A DNA stretch of 64,000 nucleotides from Bimastos eiseni. Its lineage: Eukaryota > Annelida > Clitellata > Crassiclitellata > Lumbricidae. Positions 1-12,915 of this stretch are shown here, in pieces. The stretch spans positions 12,696,214-12,760,213 of the forward strand of contig OY365807.1 of the NCBI GenBank assembly GCA_959347315.1, in the 5' to 3' direction. A program made the translations under genes and the position numbers. Below the pieces are notes generated by a model, which saw nothing but the letters and a program-made list of their open reading frames with translations, ran no database searches and was not told where the DNA came from. How positions within the stretch are numbered: the stretch's first letter is position 1; each line of letters begins with the position of its first letter.

Positions 1-87
1 TACGCTTTGACGCAGAGAATCGACTACAAAGAATGCCGTGTTGACCAAGCGCCTTTCCAAGTTGTTCTCAAGACTTCCTTATACAAG
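1..87 (+). CDS. CLCN2-like: ClC channel exon, start of second CBS domain end region
   Basis: This is open in frame 1 from the window edge and encodes 29 residues ending TSLYK. The motif DQAPFQVV is the typical lead-in to CBS2 of ClC-2. The donor after codon 29 is AAG|gttcaa, which is weak at +3 to +6 but is the only site that keeps the family alignment going into the next exon. The 5' limit is unknown because the window cuts it. Confidence 0.85.
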
Positions 88-1293
88 GTTCAATTTATTG
101 GCATTACCTTGCCTTATCACCTTTACATGTATACCTTTCCATAATTGACATTAGCTTGTAAATTTATCATTGTTACTATGACTTGCCCTGAGCAGGGTTA
201 CAAACCTAATGAAGCGAACAGGAGATGACTTGCCTTATACGACGCACATAACAGCCATAACGAGCGATATATATTGTATGAAGATTAGGCGACTGCCACT
301 CAGAATCGAGGTTTCAAAATAGAATGGGACTTTAGGCTTAGAGTAATGGACTACACTGAGTGGGGCGTAGAACTGTGGAACAGATTTCGATTCCCCATAA
401 TGGTTGACTGGTTCTTCTTTCGCTAGGCGGCGGCGTTGGTCAAATTAGATGTATAACGTAGTAGTCACCTTGCTTGGTTGCCGACAGTTAATTAGACTTC
501 TGTAATTACGTGCGATCATTTGTCATACTGTACTTGTAATCATACTGCGTTGTTGTCAGCTTGAAAATAAACGACAAGCATTATAGTACTAAGCTTTTTA
601 TTCTTTCTTCCCAGATCCACCACCTGTTTTCGCTTCTTAGCCTGCATCACTCTTACGTCACTGACAGAGGACGTCTGGTTGGCATCATCTCCATTTCTGA
701 GGTCAGTGTCAGGCCCAATACAATACACAATACTATACACAATAAACAATACAATGCACACTACAATACACCATACAATACACCATACAATAAACAATAC
801 AATACACAATACAATAGACAATACAATACACAATACACCATACAATACACAATACAATACACCATACAATAAACAATACAATACATACTACAATACACCA
901 TGCAATACGCCATACAATAAACAATGCAATAAACAATACAATACACACTACAATACACCATACAATACACCATACAATAAACAATACAATACACAAGGGC
1001 AGTTGTGCGTGATAATTATTTTGATATCGTCTTCACCGAAGATGCACTATAATGACAAGAAATTTTTTCAAACATGTCTAAACAGATGTTGACATCGATT
1101 TTTTCAGGTGAGAGGGGCCGTACAGATGGAAGTAAACAACTTCGCCTTCAAGGGCGTCAAGGACAAAGTAAGGGCGTTGCTCGGTCGCCCCAAGGTCAAA
1201 GAAGGACCTGCAGCACATTCGGAAAAAGAGAACTCGACGGAGAAGGCTCTTCTGGATACGTCCGAGAAAAACGTTCATGCTGCAGCGGCGTGA
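1..1293 (+). CDS. CLCN2-like: ClC-2-type voltage-gated chloride channel, 3' end (last three exons)
   Basis: Three exons (1-87, 615-701, 1108-1293) join in phase 0 to give the C-terminus of a ClC channel of the ClC-1/2/K group. These are homodimeric plasma-membrane chloride channels with two cytoplasmic CBS domains. The joined protein reads ...ECRVDQAPFQVVLKTSLYK / IHHLFSLLSLHHSYVTDRGR...VGIISISE / VRGAVQ.... This follows the end of CBS2 in animal ClC-2, where I recall the pattern DPAPFQLVERTSLHK, HTLFSLLG...AYVT..GRL.GI and LKELRKAI. The last exon adds a hydrophilic tail of about 55 residues that I cannot align. The gene enters from the left; membrane domain and CBS1 lie outside the window. 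Acceptors are pyrimidine-rich (ttctttcttcccag, gattttttcag). Donors are gttcaa (weak) and gtcagt. No AATAAA is visible in the 100 bases after the stop. Family assignment is firm; ClC-2 versus ClC-1/K orthology is inferred. Confidence 0.9.
615..701 (+). CDS. CLCN2-like: ClC channel exon, core of CBS2
   Basis: The exon is 87 nt and phase 0 at both ends. It encodes 29 residues with LFSLLSLHHSYVTDRGR followed by LVGIIS, the hallmark helix-strand-loop of a ClC CBS2 domain. The acceptor is ttctttcttcccag and the donor is GAG|gtcagt. Confidence 0.9.
713..997. repeat. CAATA-based minisatellite filling a ClC intron
   Basis: This is a tandem array built from CAATA and CACAATA-like units with CCATACAATA variants. 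It has higher-order structure: a block of about 50 bp (cactacaatacaccatac...) occurs near 759-808 and again near 947-996. It occupies about 70 percent of the 406-bp intron 702-1107. Open frames on either strand here are repeat artefacts (Asn/Tyr/Thr-rich or Cys/Val/Ile-rich). Confidence 0.9.
1108..1293 (+). CDS. CLCN2-like: ClC channel terminal exon
   Basis: The acceptor is gattttttcag and the exon is phase 0. It encodes 61 residues then TGA. It opens VRGAVQMEV, matching the last CBS2 helix (ELRKAI in ClC-2), and continues as a Lys/Glu/Ser-rich tail ending NVHAAAA. The tail is not conserved in the family, so the stop is supported mainly by the open frame and the AT-rich sequence that follows. 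Confidence 0.85.
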   Translation: MRGAVQMEVNNFAFKGVKDKVRALLGRPKVKEGPAAHSEKENSTEKALLDTSEKNVHAAAA

Positions 1294-1764
1294 ATTGTCC
1301 AGGAAGATTCTGTACTCCACCACCCACAAACTAATCGATTCATAGGAGTCTTGTACAAAAACTGTTTATGAATTAACATTTGTACAAAAACTCTTTATGA
1401 TTTAACAAAAAAAAAAGTTCTTATTATCTTCATTGCGGGACCGACTCGGGCCCCTAAAAAGTCGCCAGACCTCTGGAAATTTGCCCTCTGTCCCTCTCTC
1501 GGCGGGCCTGCTTATGGCTGCAGAAAACGCTTGTGCACTGGTTATTTACGTGGCGTCTTATGAGGATATCTCAAAGGCGCTGTCGGTCAAAGATAAACCA
1601 GTGTTTGTCTGGAACTGGTCTCCTAGACAAACTCTTATTGGCGCAATGTAAATTGGTTTGAACGAACGCGTTAACGAATCGACCTACTCTTAGGAATGGA
1701 GAGTGTACGATCTAGAAATTCATTGAGACTCTTTGGCGACTTCTTTTCGAGCGCTGAGGAACAA

Positions 1765-1767
<3 letters not shown>

Positions 1768-1799
<32 letters not shown>
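1768..1799. repeat. (TA)n microsatellite
   Basis: Uninterrupted TA dinucleotides, about 16 units. Confidence 0.95.
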
Positions 1800-1801
<2 letters not shown>

Positions 1802-1984
1802 GCGCAGTGTTTATGTGGTCGGGGGTCTATATATGGTTTGAGGAGGAGGAAGTCCATTGATTACAGGCGAATAGGATATATGGCGTTTGCTTGGATCACT
1901 GGACGACAGATGTCGCTTCAACGGCGCTGGTCCTTGTAATCCAAATCGGATTTAATATAGGCAATCGGAACTACATGCCTCTGA

Positions 1985-2100
1985 TATCGGTAGGTGGATG
2001 GACGGATGAGTGGATGAGTTAGTCGGTGGTAGAGTGGATGGATCGATGGCTGGATGGACGGATGTCTGGATATCTGGATGGATGTCTGGGAACGTATGGG
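1985..2100. repeat. Degenerate GGAT/TGGA tetranucleotide array
   Basis: Imperfect ggat, ggatgg and gtctggat units run through this segment. A similar ATGA/GAATG-rich patch lies at 2455-2520. Confidence 0.8.
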
Positions 2101-2918
2101 CGCTGGAATTTGGTTCATATGTTGGTTAAGGGTAGATGGAAGGAAATCGATTGGTGAACTTTGGGTGTGTAATCTATGGATACATGTTTGTATTGATGTA
2201 TCTGTGTGTCGATGTATTTGCCTTAACATTTGTATAACGATTTTAGGAGTATGGAGATCAAACGGTCTGAATAAAAAGCTGCATTATTCCTATGATGAGC
2301 AGCATAGTCTTAGGAACTTATTTAATAATCAGCTTCCAGTTGATGACTCTTTCCATATAGAAGTCTAATCCAGGACGAAGATGATGTGTCCGCAAACACA
2401 GTAAGAACCCCCTCAGCCCCCCCGCACACACTATAAGGCACCATGGATTGATTGTCGGAATGATGAATGAATGGGTGATGTCGGAATGATGGATGAATGG
2501 ATGAATGATCGAATGAATGGCTAGAAAAAATAACACTCTAATTTTGGTTGCTAACTTTTACTATGACTGGTCATATTATTTGGAATTTGAAATTGTTAAA
2601 AATTTGCTAAATTTTTAGTCCTTCTTTGAGTCCAGAGTCTAGATTCCTAGAACATTATCATGCGGCCTACCGAAGCAAAAATTACTGCCATTAGTCCCTA
2701 TGCATAGAAAAGGTTGCCCACCCCTTGACTAGATAGATGTTTTATAGACGGACATTATCTTTCTTACGATTCGTTTCACGAAAAACAGAAAACTGGTCAA
2801 ATTTCTAAGTCTAATCATTATTTGGAAATCGAACAGGTTCGGTTCTAAATCTAAATCTAAAGCGCTAAATGGTCGGCCGACGAACTGATGCGGATGTGGT
2901 TTGAATTGGAGCATCGAA

Positions 2919-2962
2919 GCGCCTCTGAGTAGGTTTCTTGAAGGGGCGCTATATAAATTTTA
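2919..2962 (+). repeat. SINE 3'-tail-like copy (GCGCCTCTGAG...GCGCTATA)
   Basis: It contains gcgcctctgagtagg, a short spacer and cttgaaggggcgctatataaa. The same block recurs at 31353-31398 (+), 57361-57416 (-) and 62930-62982 (-), so it is a dispersed repeat rather than local sequence. In many invertebrate genomes a gcgctatataaat end belongs to the 3' part of a SINE; that identity is inferred. Confidence 0.7.
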
Positions 2963-4429
2963 GAAATGAAATGAAACGAATGACAAGATGACAGCACGTG
3001 ATGATGAAGGATTAGATGATGCGATGATATGAGATAGGATAGATAGGATAAGACTAGATAGGATGGGTTACGATGGACTATTATATAGGGTGGGCTAGGA
3101 TAGGATATGTGATCGAAAAAGACAATGCAAGTGCACGCAGTCACGCAAAGTAGGGATAGTTTTTGTGAAATAGTGCAATTTCCAAAATTGTTGACAGTTT
3201 TTAGGATTCTGTTACGTAGGCTACCTGTAAGCAATTTTCATTAATTTAATAAACATCGTAGGAATAAAAAAAAGTTACGTAAACTATTTTCATAAGTATC
3301 TTTATTATGAAAAACCGTCGTTATAATATTTTATCGTATGTCTCCCGACCGTTCCAGCACAACCCATAACAGCCCTAGTCAGTCGGAGGGTGCCCAGTTT
3401 CTCAATGGGTGACATCGACGGTTGGGGGTCATTCGACGTGTCTGGCTGATTGGCCGACTCTCGTTGACGACTGCAGCTGATCACCAACAGTTGACGGCGT
3501 GAAAGAAACACTTCCGGAGTCCACTGCGCTTGCGTATTAGGCTCTGAACTTCCTGTTGTGTCGATCCGCGTTCGATGGCGTCCTGCAAAACAGCGTCGTA
3601 GATCTTCAGCAGCAGCCGAGAATTCGTGTCCGCCTTCGGCAAGATCGTCTACAAAACACGTACAGAGTCATCGCAGTCAGACAAAATTTGGAACAGCAAC
3701 GAAACAAAAGTAGATATGGGTCGATTGTCGGAATGATGGGTGAATAAATGAATTTCTTTCATGTGATAGAAATAGAGACAGAAATAGCAACATGAGAATA
3801 GTTTATTTATCTGCTCAAAGATCGCATGTGACTTAACATTGTCATACATCTGCACTAACCGTTTTGGAAAAGTAGGCTACAAGGATTTCTTGACTCCTAT
3901 TTCACTGCAACTTTGGATTTATGGTTGTAATTTTAAAACTCTTACTGTGCAATAAGCAACATGTCTAAACCCAAAATAACAATAGAGTGCGACAAAAAGG
4001 TGAAGAAAAGGGAAATGTTGAAAAACTAGACGAAAACAGAAACGAAACCCCGAGTTCGTGCATTTTTAGAATCAAAGGTTTTTACTGGAAACAGTTGTTG
4101 AGCAGAACTGAAAATCTAACAAAAAGTTACGAAACATTAGTAAATAAGTGAAAGCGGTGACATGAAAGCCTTTCGCCCCTCTTATGGCGTCATCGCAAAT
4201 GAGGTCATCCCAGGTTACTCTGTGCTGCGTCTTAGAATCCTACTTTAATGAGGGCAGTTCATAGAACGCACATTAGCCTACCTTAGTTGCATTAATTACA
4301 TGAAATTAGTGCGTTAAATCCCATGACGACGACGCTGCGGATTTCTCAGACCTCGCTGCAATGTATCGCTATGCAGTCAACACAGAGCGAAACGTTACCG
4401 CACCAGTAAGAAGAAAGTAGAAAGAAAAA

Positions 4430-4684
<255 letters not shown>

Positions 4685-6748
4685 CTGCTGCTCTTTAAAT
4701 CCTAAGGAACGGATGAACACGTGGAAAATCTGAACTGATCTGACGACTTCTAAATGATCACATTCATAATACACACCAACCTATACACACCTGCACATAC
4801 ACACGTACACACAGGTGTACGCACACACCTACACGCATGATTCATGAAGAAAGGGAAGATGAATGTGGACGAGCGAAAGAACAAATACAGGAAGGGATGG
4901 ATGAATGAATGAATGAATTAAAGAAAGGACGAATGAAGGGATGGAGTAGCTTATCTCCCATTCTGCAACGCTTGCATCGACATAGCAGATGAGCAAGAGG
5001 AGAGAGGTCAAGGGACTGAGTGACGGAGGGACAACGAGAGAGACAGAGACGGATGAAGAGCCGGACAAACAGATCGACGAAGACGTATGGATGGGAGCAG
5101 ATTTACACGGATGAAGAGACACGCAAACAAAGATGTACACAGATGGAGAGGCACACAGAAGACCCAACAGCGGACAGATTCAGACAAACAGACGGAGGGA
5201 CCGAAGAACGGACGAAGATTTTCACATTCAATGATGAATATAAGGAACGAACACTGACAACGAACAACATAGATCGAACAAAGAGCAGAGATGCAAGCAT
5301 AGAGTAAGAGAGAAACGAACAGACATACAGAGACAGATGATGAGACAGAGACAGATGATGAGACAAATTTAGTCGAGTAAACACGGGAAATGGTTACGGA
5401 AAGGCAAACGGAGAGAGTAGAGGTGGTCAGGTGGAGTGGTGGTGTTGGTGGTGGTGGTCTATGAACAGAAACTGATGCTATAGAGAAAGGAATATGATTG
5501 ACTCAACGACGTATACTTAATGACATAATTAATTACCTAATTAGTGACATAATTCATTACCTTCTATATACTGTCAGTATATTAGGCAATGCCTAATTGA
5601 TGACTCATTTATCTTGCAATCACTGGACGCCAACCAACAATTTCTAATTTGTCAATTTGGCTAAATCTGTTGTATTTTGCAAATGAATTGCCTTGATGTG
5701 TTGTCGCCATCGCTCATGGTCACACATGTATCTCCACTGCGCATCTGTAAGTTCCGACGAGTGGTTCGTTTATGTCTATTGTTACATCGTACGTCACTTG
5801 ATTAATGCAGAACATTTCGATGGCCAACGCGCATCGCGTGCGTCAGCAGCTAAACGAAAGGCAATTTGTGCCATTGTTGCAAATGAACAATATTGTGCTT
5901 AAGAGTAAATCATAATCTATTAATTAACGGTAATGACCTGCAGTCTGTCAATGAACCATCGTCCACTGTAAAAAAAACTGCGTTTTGTGGGCTCGAACTC
6001 AGGTCACGTGGTTTAAGGGTCAATTCGCACAGAACACAGAAAATAAAAATTTTCTTAACTGTTTTCACTCGGTTACTCTCTCCTCTTACATCGACTGTCA
6101 GTTTGAAAGAGAACTTGAAGATCAGAGATGTTCTTGTAGGTTTATCAAATCATCCTGCGCGATCAACGTGCTAGAGTCGTGCCACAGAGCATAGTGCTGT
6201 CAACTAGCAACTGGATGATGCCATACCAGAGATGGTCATCTATATTTCACATGGTGACCACAAGATTCGAATTCAAGACTCGAATGGCTGAGTTGAAAGG
6301 TCAACCGGAACTTCTAAGTACATACAAGCGACCAGTCTGAGTATTTTACTAACTCCCCAAATACAATGCAATTATTGTAGTTGTAACTTATAAGTTATAT
6401 AGCGCCACCTGTGGCGACCCTGAAAGTCAGGGAAATGCCATGTTAAATAAAATCTCTGCCCTGGTCGTTGCCTTGTAAATCACAAGGCTACCAGAATGTT
6501 GGCTAGTCGAGAATTTATTTGAGCCATATTTGATCAATTCTATAGGGCCCCTATCCTGAGAAAAAAACAATCAAATATGTACGCTATAATAATAATTCTT
6601 TATTTTGAGCGAATTAAATGTAAATATAAAGGCTCGCCTAAGTGCTTTGCCTCAGCGTAGCATTGTCACCTCCATGGATACCTACGCCACTCGATAATGT
6701 TTTCGTAACACAGAACAACGCAGTTAATAATGTCTTAATTTAACTCAG

Positions 6749-6765
6749 TGACGTCATTGACGTCA
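6749..6765. promoter_or_regulatory. Tandem pair of CRE palindromes
   Basis: Two perfect tgacgtca octamers (6749-6756 and 6758-6765) are separated by one base. The octamer is the consensus cAMP-response element bound by CREB/ATF bZIP dimers. No adjacent gene was identified, so the regulatory role is only a possibility. Confidence 0.35.
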
Positions 6766-9700
6766 CTCGAAAACTCATTCGATCAATCATTGACGCTTGT
6801 ATATTGAAATAGCAATTTTAAACTATTTTTAAATTTGCATTCGATATCTTGATAATTTGAACGGATCGCTATCTGAAGTCGGCCTAACCAAATCTGAAAC
6901 CGTTAAAACGCCGCGTTCACGGTCCCACGACAGTAAGTTAAATAAAGTAATGTATAGAAGTGCTAAAATAGTGTGAATAACGTCATAATTTTATGTTAAC
7001 CTTGGCTGTCTTTACTCCTGCCAGCCAAACAAAGAACTTGAAACAAGATCCAAATAAGAGCGGTGCTTGCGCAAGCGCGAGCGTGACCATAAAAGGGCCT
7101 ATAATCAGCAAAGCCTCATACAAAGTATATCATAATTGCATTTTTAAATATAATATGACTGACACTTAGATCTAACCACAATCGGCATCCTGGGAAAAAA
7201 ATTGCGGTTGAACACGCTCACTTTCGTCTAAGGGGCCAGTTATCACTCTGCCTAGGGTTTCTGTCTACAGGCCTGCTGGGTAGTCGCCAGCGGCGATCTC
7301 ACGCGCACTTTGGTATCGTATCTCAACGTATCCTCATCCACGTTCAAAATCCGCAGCAAAATGGAAGAGGAAGGAATGTTCCATGCGCTAAATTAACAAC
7401 AGTAAACTCCCAGCCTGTCCTAAATGACTGAGCTGACAAATTAATCCGTTGACGCGGAAGTGATTATCGAGACACGTCACCGATGACATGCGCAGAGTGC
7501 ATGAACAATTATGCTTAATGTACATGCAGAAGTATCCTAGGTTTCTAGACAACACCTCATTCGAACGACTTACATATCTAATCAAAAGTGAATAATTATG
7601 CGATGATTCACAGTGATGATACCAGCATATTTACCATGTGAACATAATACAAGGTCGGTCAATCTCGAAAGCTATAAAGAGGCGCTATAGAAAAATTCAT
7701 ATGAATTCAGATGCGAATGCAACACAGGGCGGTTTCCTTCATAGCACGAGTTTGGAACGATCAAACGATTCAAGCAACTTGTATTGTTCCGTCAAATTTA
7801 TCTAGCTCTTCTTTCAGGAAACAACGGGTAGAGTTAATGACGAACAGAGAGCAGGATCATATTCAGTAGGTGCGTTATTCCATCTCCAGCTCCCCGTGCA
7901 CTGCGCTCGTACACGACACAATGTCTTACTCTCTCGCAACCTACGACTGCGCATGCGTTCATCCGGGTCTTTGACGCCACTCTCTAATTAGAAATTGTAA
8001 TAGAGACTTCACTTTGAGAGTGCGTCCGTTCGTCGCTTTCTTCTAACTGCGAAATAGACGTAATTCTAATTGCTAAAGACGTCATCATAATTATCATCAT
8101 CAGTTCCTGGCGTTTTACAGACTTCATCCTTTTCGTTCTTTTCTCGAGTGCACTTCCATTCTGAAGTTTAGTCCAAGTGTGACTAGGGTTTCGTTTGTAT
8201 ACGCTGTCTGTCCAAAGTGTCCGTCGACTCCCTTTGTTTCTCGGTCCTTCGATATGTGAACGTAGTGCTTCTCGTGGGATTCAACCCTCTCTCGAATGAA
8301 AACTGTCGCCAAACACCGTATGACGAAGGGTGGCGCATGTATTAATCAGCTTAATCAATTAAGCGTCTAACAGTTTTACTGCGTTTTGACTTGTCTGGAC
8401 ATGTCCACGTCTGTTCGAATGTTGAGAATGACGTGATGCTATGACAATGGCGAGAAACCTCCGAAGGAACGGAACAGGGACCATGTGTACTCATGTGTGG
8501 GTCTGATTAGTTCTATAGCGCCTTTAGAAACATTGCAAAGACTTATGTTCGCTGATCAGACGTGGCAAACAATTGGACTCACTTAGACGCTGGACCAGTT
8601 AGGAGTCGCATGAGTCTCACCTGACATTTGTTTGGCGCCCCATTCTGTCACCTACTGATTGTCGTCAGCGTCAGCGAGTCCAACCTCGTGACCGTAAAGC
8701 TGAGGCGTTGCACGGCAGGGTCAAAGGTGACCAACAGTGACAGAAGCCTATTGTTAATTAGACAAAAGCATTGTCCCTCGTTCACAGAACCAACTGCGAC
8801 TCGATTAAAGACAACTTTCAGGTCAACACAATCACTCCACCCCATCACCCTTTCACCCTATCCAACTCTGGCGACTTTAAGTTATGCTTTGAACATTTCT
8901 GACTAATTGCATTGCACAGTGAAATGGCTTCTATGGCGACGTTAGTACAACAGGCGCTGTCACGACGGTTACAGAGGGCAGACAGGAACCCTTCAAGTAC
9001 GGATGCAAGCGTTATTGTGCACATCTTTACTGTAAACGTACATGTAATGGTAAACAGTCATAGCGCTGTAAGCGCCCGAAACCTTTATTCCACAGTGATT
9101 TCACTGGCTTAGGTCTGAGATTTCGCCGATGAGTTTATTCTTGAAGTGGCGCTTTATGAATGAAAGGTTGTAAACAATAAAGTCCTCGTAAACGTAATTT
9201 TAAGTATAACGCTCATTTGAAGTACTCTCAAAGCTCGTTATTTACAAATGTTCTGTTGCAAATAATCATAATGAAAGCGCATACAATGACGTCTATGTAA
9301 ATTCGAATAAAATGGCTCTAAAGGTATTGCAATTTTACAGAAAGGCCTTCTAAGTATAGATCTTGACAGGACGCAATCAAAGGTGATCTGGAGGGGAGTG
9401 TGCCATCGATTGACACTTTTTAGATAGTAATGACATTTTCCGATGATGATGTTGATGATGACAACGAAGACGACGACGTCAACGATGACGATGACGACGA
9501 TGATGATTACGATGCTGCTGCTACTGCTGCTGCTGATGATGAAAAAATAATGGCTATAATACTCGGGCCTAATATAATCAATTAAGCCGCGCTGCAGATA
9601 TTTGGACATAGCAAGGGACTGCCTTACTCTATCAACGCCTACCTGTTGCTATCCAACGCTTTTCCCAGCGCATCGTACTCCGCTACATCAGGGCTCAGCA

Positions 9701-10088
9701 AGGCGTCAAAAAAATCATTTTTTTATCCGGAGGGATTACTTGAACCTTAGAAAGAAAATAATGGCAGTACTATCAACTTCCTGTGGATTCGGGTGGTTTT
9801 TGTTCCCATTTACCCCTTATGGCAGTTTCCTCCAGCACCTCGAATACACATCTGATATGCCAGAGAGACTGGGAACGAGTACTACATGACATATTCTGCT
9901 ACTCTCATTTCTTAATAGCATTTATTAACAATACCAATCAAACAAACACTAATTTAGGCAAATTTGGGAGACGAGAAAACAATTAAAATATCGCAGTGTT
10001 GAAAGTTGAATTTTTTATGCTGTACGCTAAACTGTGTCTCGTAACAAAGAGCATTCTATCTGTTTAATTTTTGTCTTCCCGTCCGCCG
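6766..10088. other. Intergenic stretch; no gene recognised
   Basis: Mixed AT-rich sequence. It includes two NRF1-like words (ttgcgcaagcgcg near 7068 and ctgcgcatgcg near 7948), a TATA-like cataaaaggg near 7090, SINE-tail-like fragments with gcgctat near 7690 and 9146, and a GAT/GAC-rich patch at 9436-9545. A minus-strand open frame at 8124-8312 resembles no family I know. Confidence 0.5.
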
Positions 10089-10256
<168 letters not shown>

Positions 10257-11647
10257 TCTGCTGTCCATCTATTTATCTGTATGTCTGTATGTCTGTCTGT
10301 CTATATGTCTGTCTATCTCTCTATCTATCTGTTTGTCTACCTGAATACTATCAACCCTGATGATGATAGTATGTCCAGATATACCAGAAATATACGTTCA
10401 GATTGCTAACAGAAACATTGTTATAAGCCGCGCCAACTACATGTGTATGCCCGTAAATTGTCCATAATCAGCGACTCAGACAGATGTCTGTGACAGGTGA
10501 CACGTATAATGGAACACACATTAATTGTCTCATGCATTTACAGAATGAATTCATAATCACATTAACTAGCGACGGAATGAATGAACGAACCAAAAAGATA
10601 CTAAAAGCGAATGAGTGAATGAATGTATAAACGAACGAATGAATGCATGACCGATCAATAATAGAACGCAAGTAACCTGAAGAAACAAACGCACTTTCTA
10701 AAGCACCAATTTCTAATCACTAAGTGTCTATCGATGACGCTGGGAGTGAAAAACTTGCTCAATTTCTTCACACAGCAACCGTCTCTGAGGAGTTTCAAAC
10801 CTGTTATCAGTTCCTCGTCACTAGGCGACCGGTCTAAGCAATCGGTAACCGTGTCCCACACGGTAGCTGATTGGTTAGCTCCTGTCTCAAGTCGTAACTG
10901 ATTGGTTAGACAGTGTCCTATATGAGGTAATCGATTTGTTAGACCGTGTTGGAGATTACAGTGCAAATCGATTAAGACGAAAGACTGAAAACCGATAGAA
11001 AACTTTGTCTCACGATGGACACCAATAAACGCAACACGAGTCAGAAACGCCGTTTAGCCTCATTACTTTCGAGCATATCGCGCGCGTATCGCTTACTATA
11101 ATTGCATAAGGGCGCTAACTTGACTTAATATTACACAATTAAGTTCATTTTAAATAAAACTGCTAGAGAGAATTTGGAATAGAATAAATTTTTCAATACC
11201 CGCCTTACGCTTGATATATAAGCAGTAGTTTCGGATTTACAGTTTTTCCGAGAGCTTGGTTAATTTAGTTCATATTTTGAATGGAATGTTAATCATTACA
11301 TGTTTCGAACAATTTAACGGACAGTACCGATATAATATGAATTAAGCGGTTGTATTCTTCTTTGGATAATCTGTTAAAAAACAAAACACTTTGTCTTGCG
11401 CTGCTCTTTTTATTTTTGCTGCTTGATGTATAACTCAGTAGACGAGTATATCCTAATGAAAAAACGTCTGTAAAATGTCAATTGTAAGCAATGATCAATT
11501 CTACACAGGTGTTTCCACCTTCCACATTCAAAGATCAAAATCAAAGTTCAGAAGTGCGACACTTTCAATGATGGCACAGATGCAAATAAAAATTACCGAA
11601 AAACTGCTTGCGAGGGATTTTCTTACGGTCTCTATAGACAGTAACCA
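10257..11647. other. Intergenic stretch with a duplicated CCAAT-box motif
   Basis: No recognisable exon. On the minus strand the sequence ctaaccaatcag occurs twice, near 10868-10880 and 10904-10916, about 35 bp apart. This resembles paired CCAAT boxes. A minus-strand open frame at 10655-10966 overlaps it but matches no family I recognise. Confidence 0.35.
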
Positions 11648-11718
11648 CCTCGGACGAGGATCGAAACAGTACTCTCCTCGTTACGTGCCGGCTGCTCCTA
11701 CCAATGTGCTCCATCTTA
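11648..11718 (-). repeat. tRNA-like SINE head
   Basis: Read on the minus strand, a box A-like attggtaggagcag (RC of 11691-11712) and a box B-like gtttcgatcctcgtcc (RC of 11652-11670) sit about 35 bases apart, as in a tRNA-derived Pol III promoter. Both boxes resemble those of the SINE at 59597 (cggtaagagcag and ggttcgaccctcgtcc). It has no clean cloverleaf or anticodon arm, so it is called a SINE remnant rather than a tRNA gene. Confidence 0.5.
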
Positions 11719-12179
11719 TTAGCAGATTGGTGACATTCTAGCAAAGACAACTGGGTTGAAACGTCTGACATGAATATTATCGTTCAAATGTATTGCTATT
11801 GCAACATACTACAGGGCTTTCGTCTTGTAGTAAGCGATATCGGGTCCTATCAGTGTTCGTCGCAACTGTTTAGCACAGTACTTTAAAGGTGTATTTTGAA
11901 ATCAAAATTTATGACCAACATCTAACCAATCCATTTAGTCATCCTATAGTGGAAAAAATGCGTTTTATCTCTTCCAGGCAGACCTAAACCAGAACTTCTA
12001 GTCCTTCGTTTCTCATGAATTACTCATCGTTCTACAGATTTTCTAGACAGTCGTCGTGATTAATTGCAATCGTATTTTATAGACCATGACCTCTAATCAA
12101 GAGCGCCAGGCCATGGCCGCGCCAGATAGGTATCTGCGATTGGAAAAAACAACTGGTGCACGGATCAAATAAGAGAAGA

Positions 12180-12560
12180 TTAGAGTATGTGCTCTAGTTA
12201 AGACCAATCTGATCTGTCTGATTAAACCAGTGTAGATTTGATTAGACAATATTAGATAAAATCATTTTAGTTTGAGTAGACAATGTTACATCAGATTAGA
12301 ATAGCAACGATTTAGTTATATTGAATAATTTTAGACTAGATCGAATCTGGGCATATTTGATGTATGATTCCATAAATGGGTTTCCGTCAGAAATATCGAA
12401 AACAGGCCAGATTACGTGAGATTAGACCGGATTGACAAATTTTTTATTAGATAGGCTCAGATCAGGTCAGATTTTATTAGATCAGATTAGCATATATATA
12501 TATATATATTATATATATATATAATTAGATTGGATTATATAATAGATTAGATTGCATTAG
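12180..12560. repeat. Degenerate AGATTAGA-rich region with TA palindrome
   Basis: Repeated agatta, gattag and atcaga words run across the region, with a (TA)n interrupted by tt at about 12488-12525. Similar gatcagatta-rich stretches occur at 48420-48660 and 55335-55620. It lies in the intron just downstream of the secreted-peptide exon on the minus strand. Confidence 0.6.
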
Positions 12561-12571
12561 AGGTGGCTCAC

Positions 12572-12721
12572 CTTCTCATCCTCAAAGTCAGTCTCATAGT
12601 CTGGAATTGTCCTTCGTTTGATGAGCGAAGCTGATTCGCAGACGATGGCAGACGACAAGAGGACGATCAGAAGACACGACAACAGTCCCTTCATCGTCAC
12701 TTTCGACTTTGATGATGCCAT
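12572..12721 (-). CDS. First coding exon of a small secreted / neuropeptide-like precursor
   Basis: The ATG at 12721-12719 (gaggagATGg, good context) opens a 50-codon exon ending AAG|gtgagc, a strong donor in phase 0. The protein begins MASSKSKVTM, then the hydrophobic stretch KGLLSCLLIVLLSSAIV and a likely signal-peptidase site near CES-AS. A tribasic KRR at residues 36-38 is followed by an acidic stretch (DYETDFEDE). This layout fits a secreted prohormone cut by a furin/PC-type convertase, but no mature peptide is visible and the family is not recognised. An in-frame extension upstream exists but lacks an ATG. A second ATG at codon 10 is possible and would leave the signal peptide intact. 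The gene continues toward lower coordinates; I could not identify the next exon. A TATA box sits about 195 bases upstream. Confidence 0.65.
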
Positions 12722-12915
12722 CTCCTCTTCCCTTTTCTTTTTTGCCTTTTCTTCAGGTCTCTTCAACTTCGCTGAACTCACCGACGAATGGTCTCCTGTT
12801 CTTCTAGTCAGACGACGTTCCTTCTCCTCTGGTAGAGCAACTGTCTTGGCGTACGGACTGCAGTGATTCGATCAACAGATGTCGCCCTTGCTTACGACAA
12901 ACGCTCAGATCGCTC

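Noticed and set aside
8124..8312. 62-codon minus-strand frame (VFIRERVESHEKHYVH...)
   Set aside because: Composition looks protein-like but no family is recognised and no splice sites support it.
10655..10966. Minus-strand open frame considered as a later exon of the secreted-peptide gene
   Set aside because: Same strand and downstream, but no dibasic-flanked peptide, no phase-0 acceptor that stands out, and it overlaps duplicated CCAAT-like motifs.
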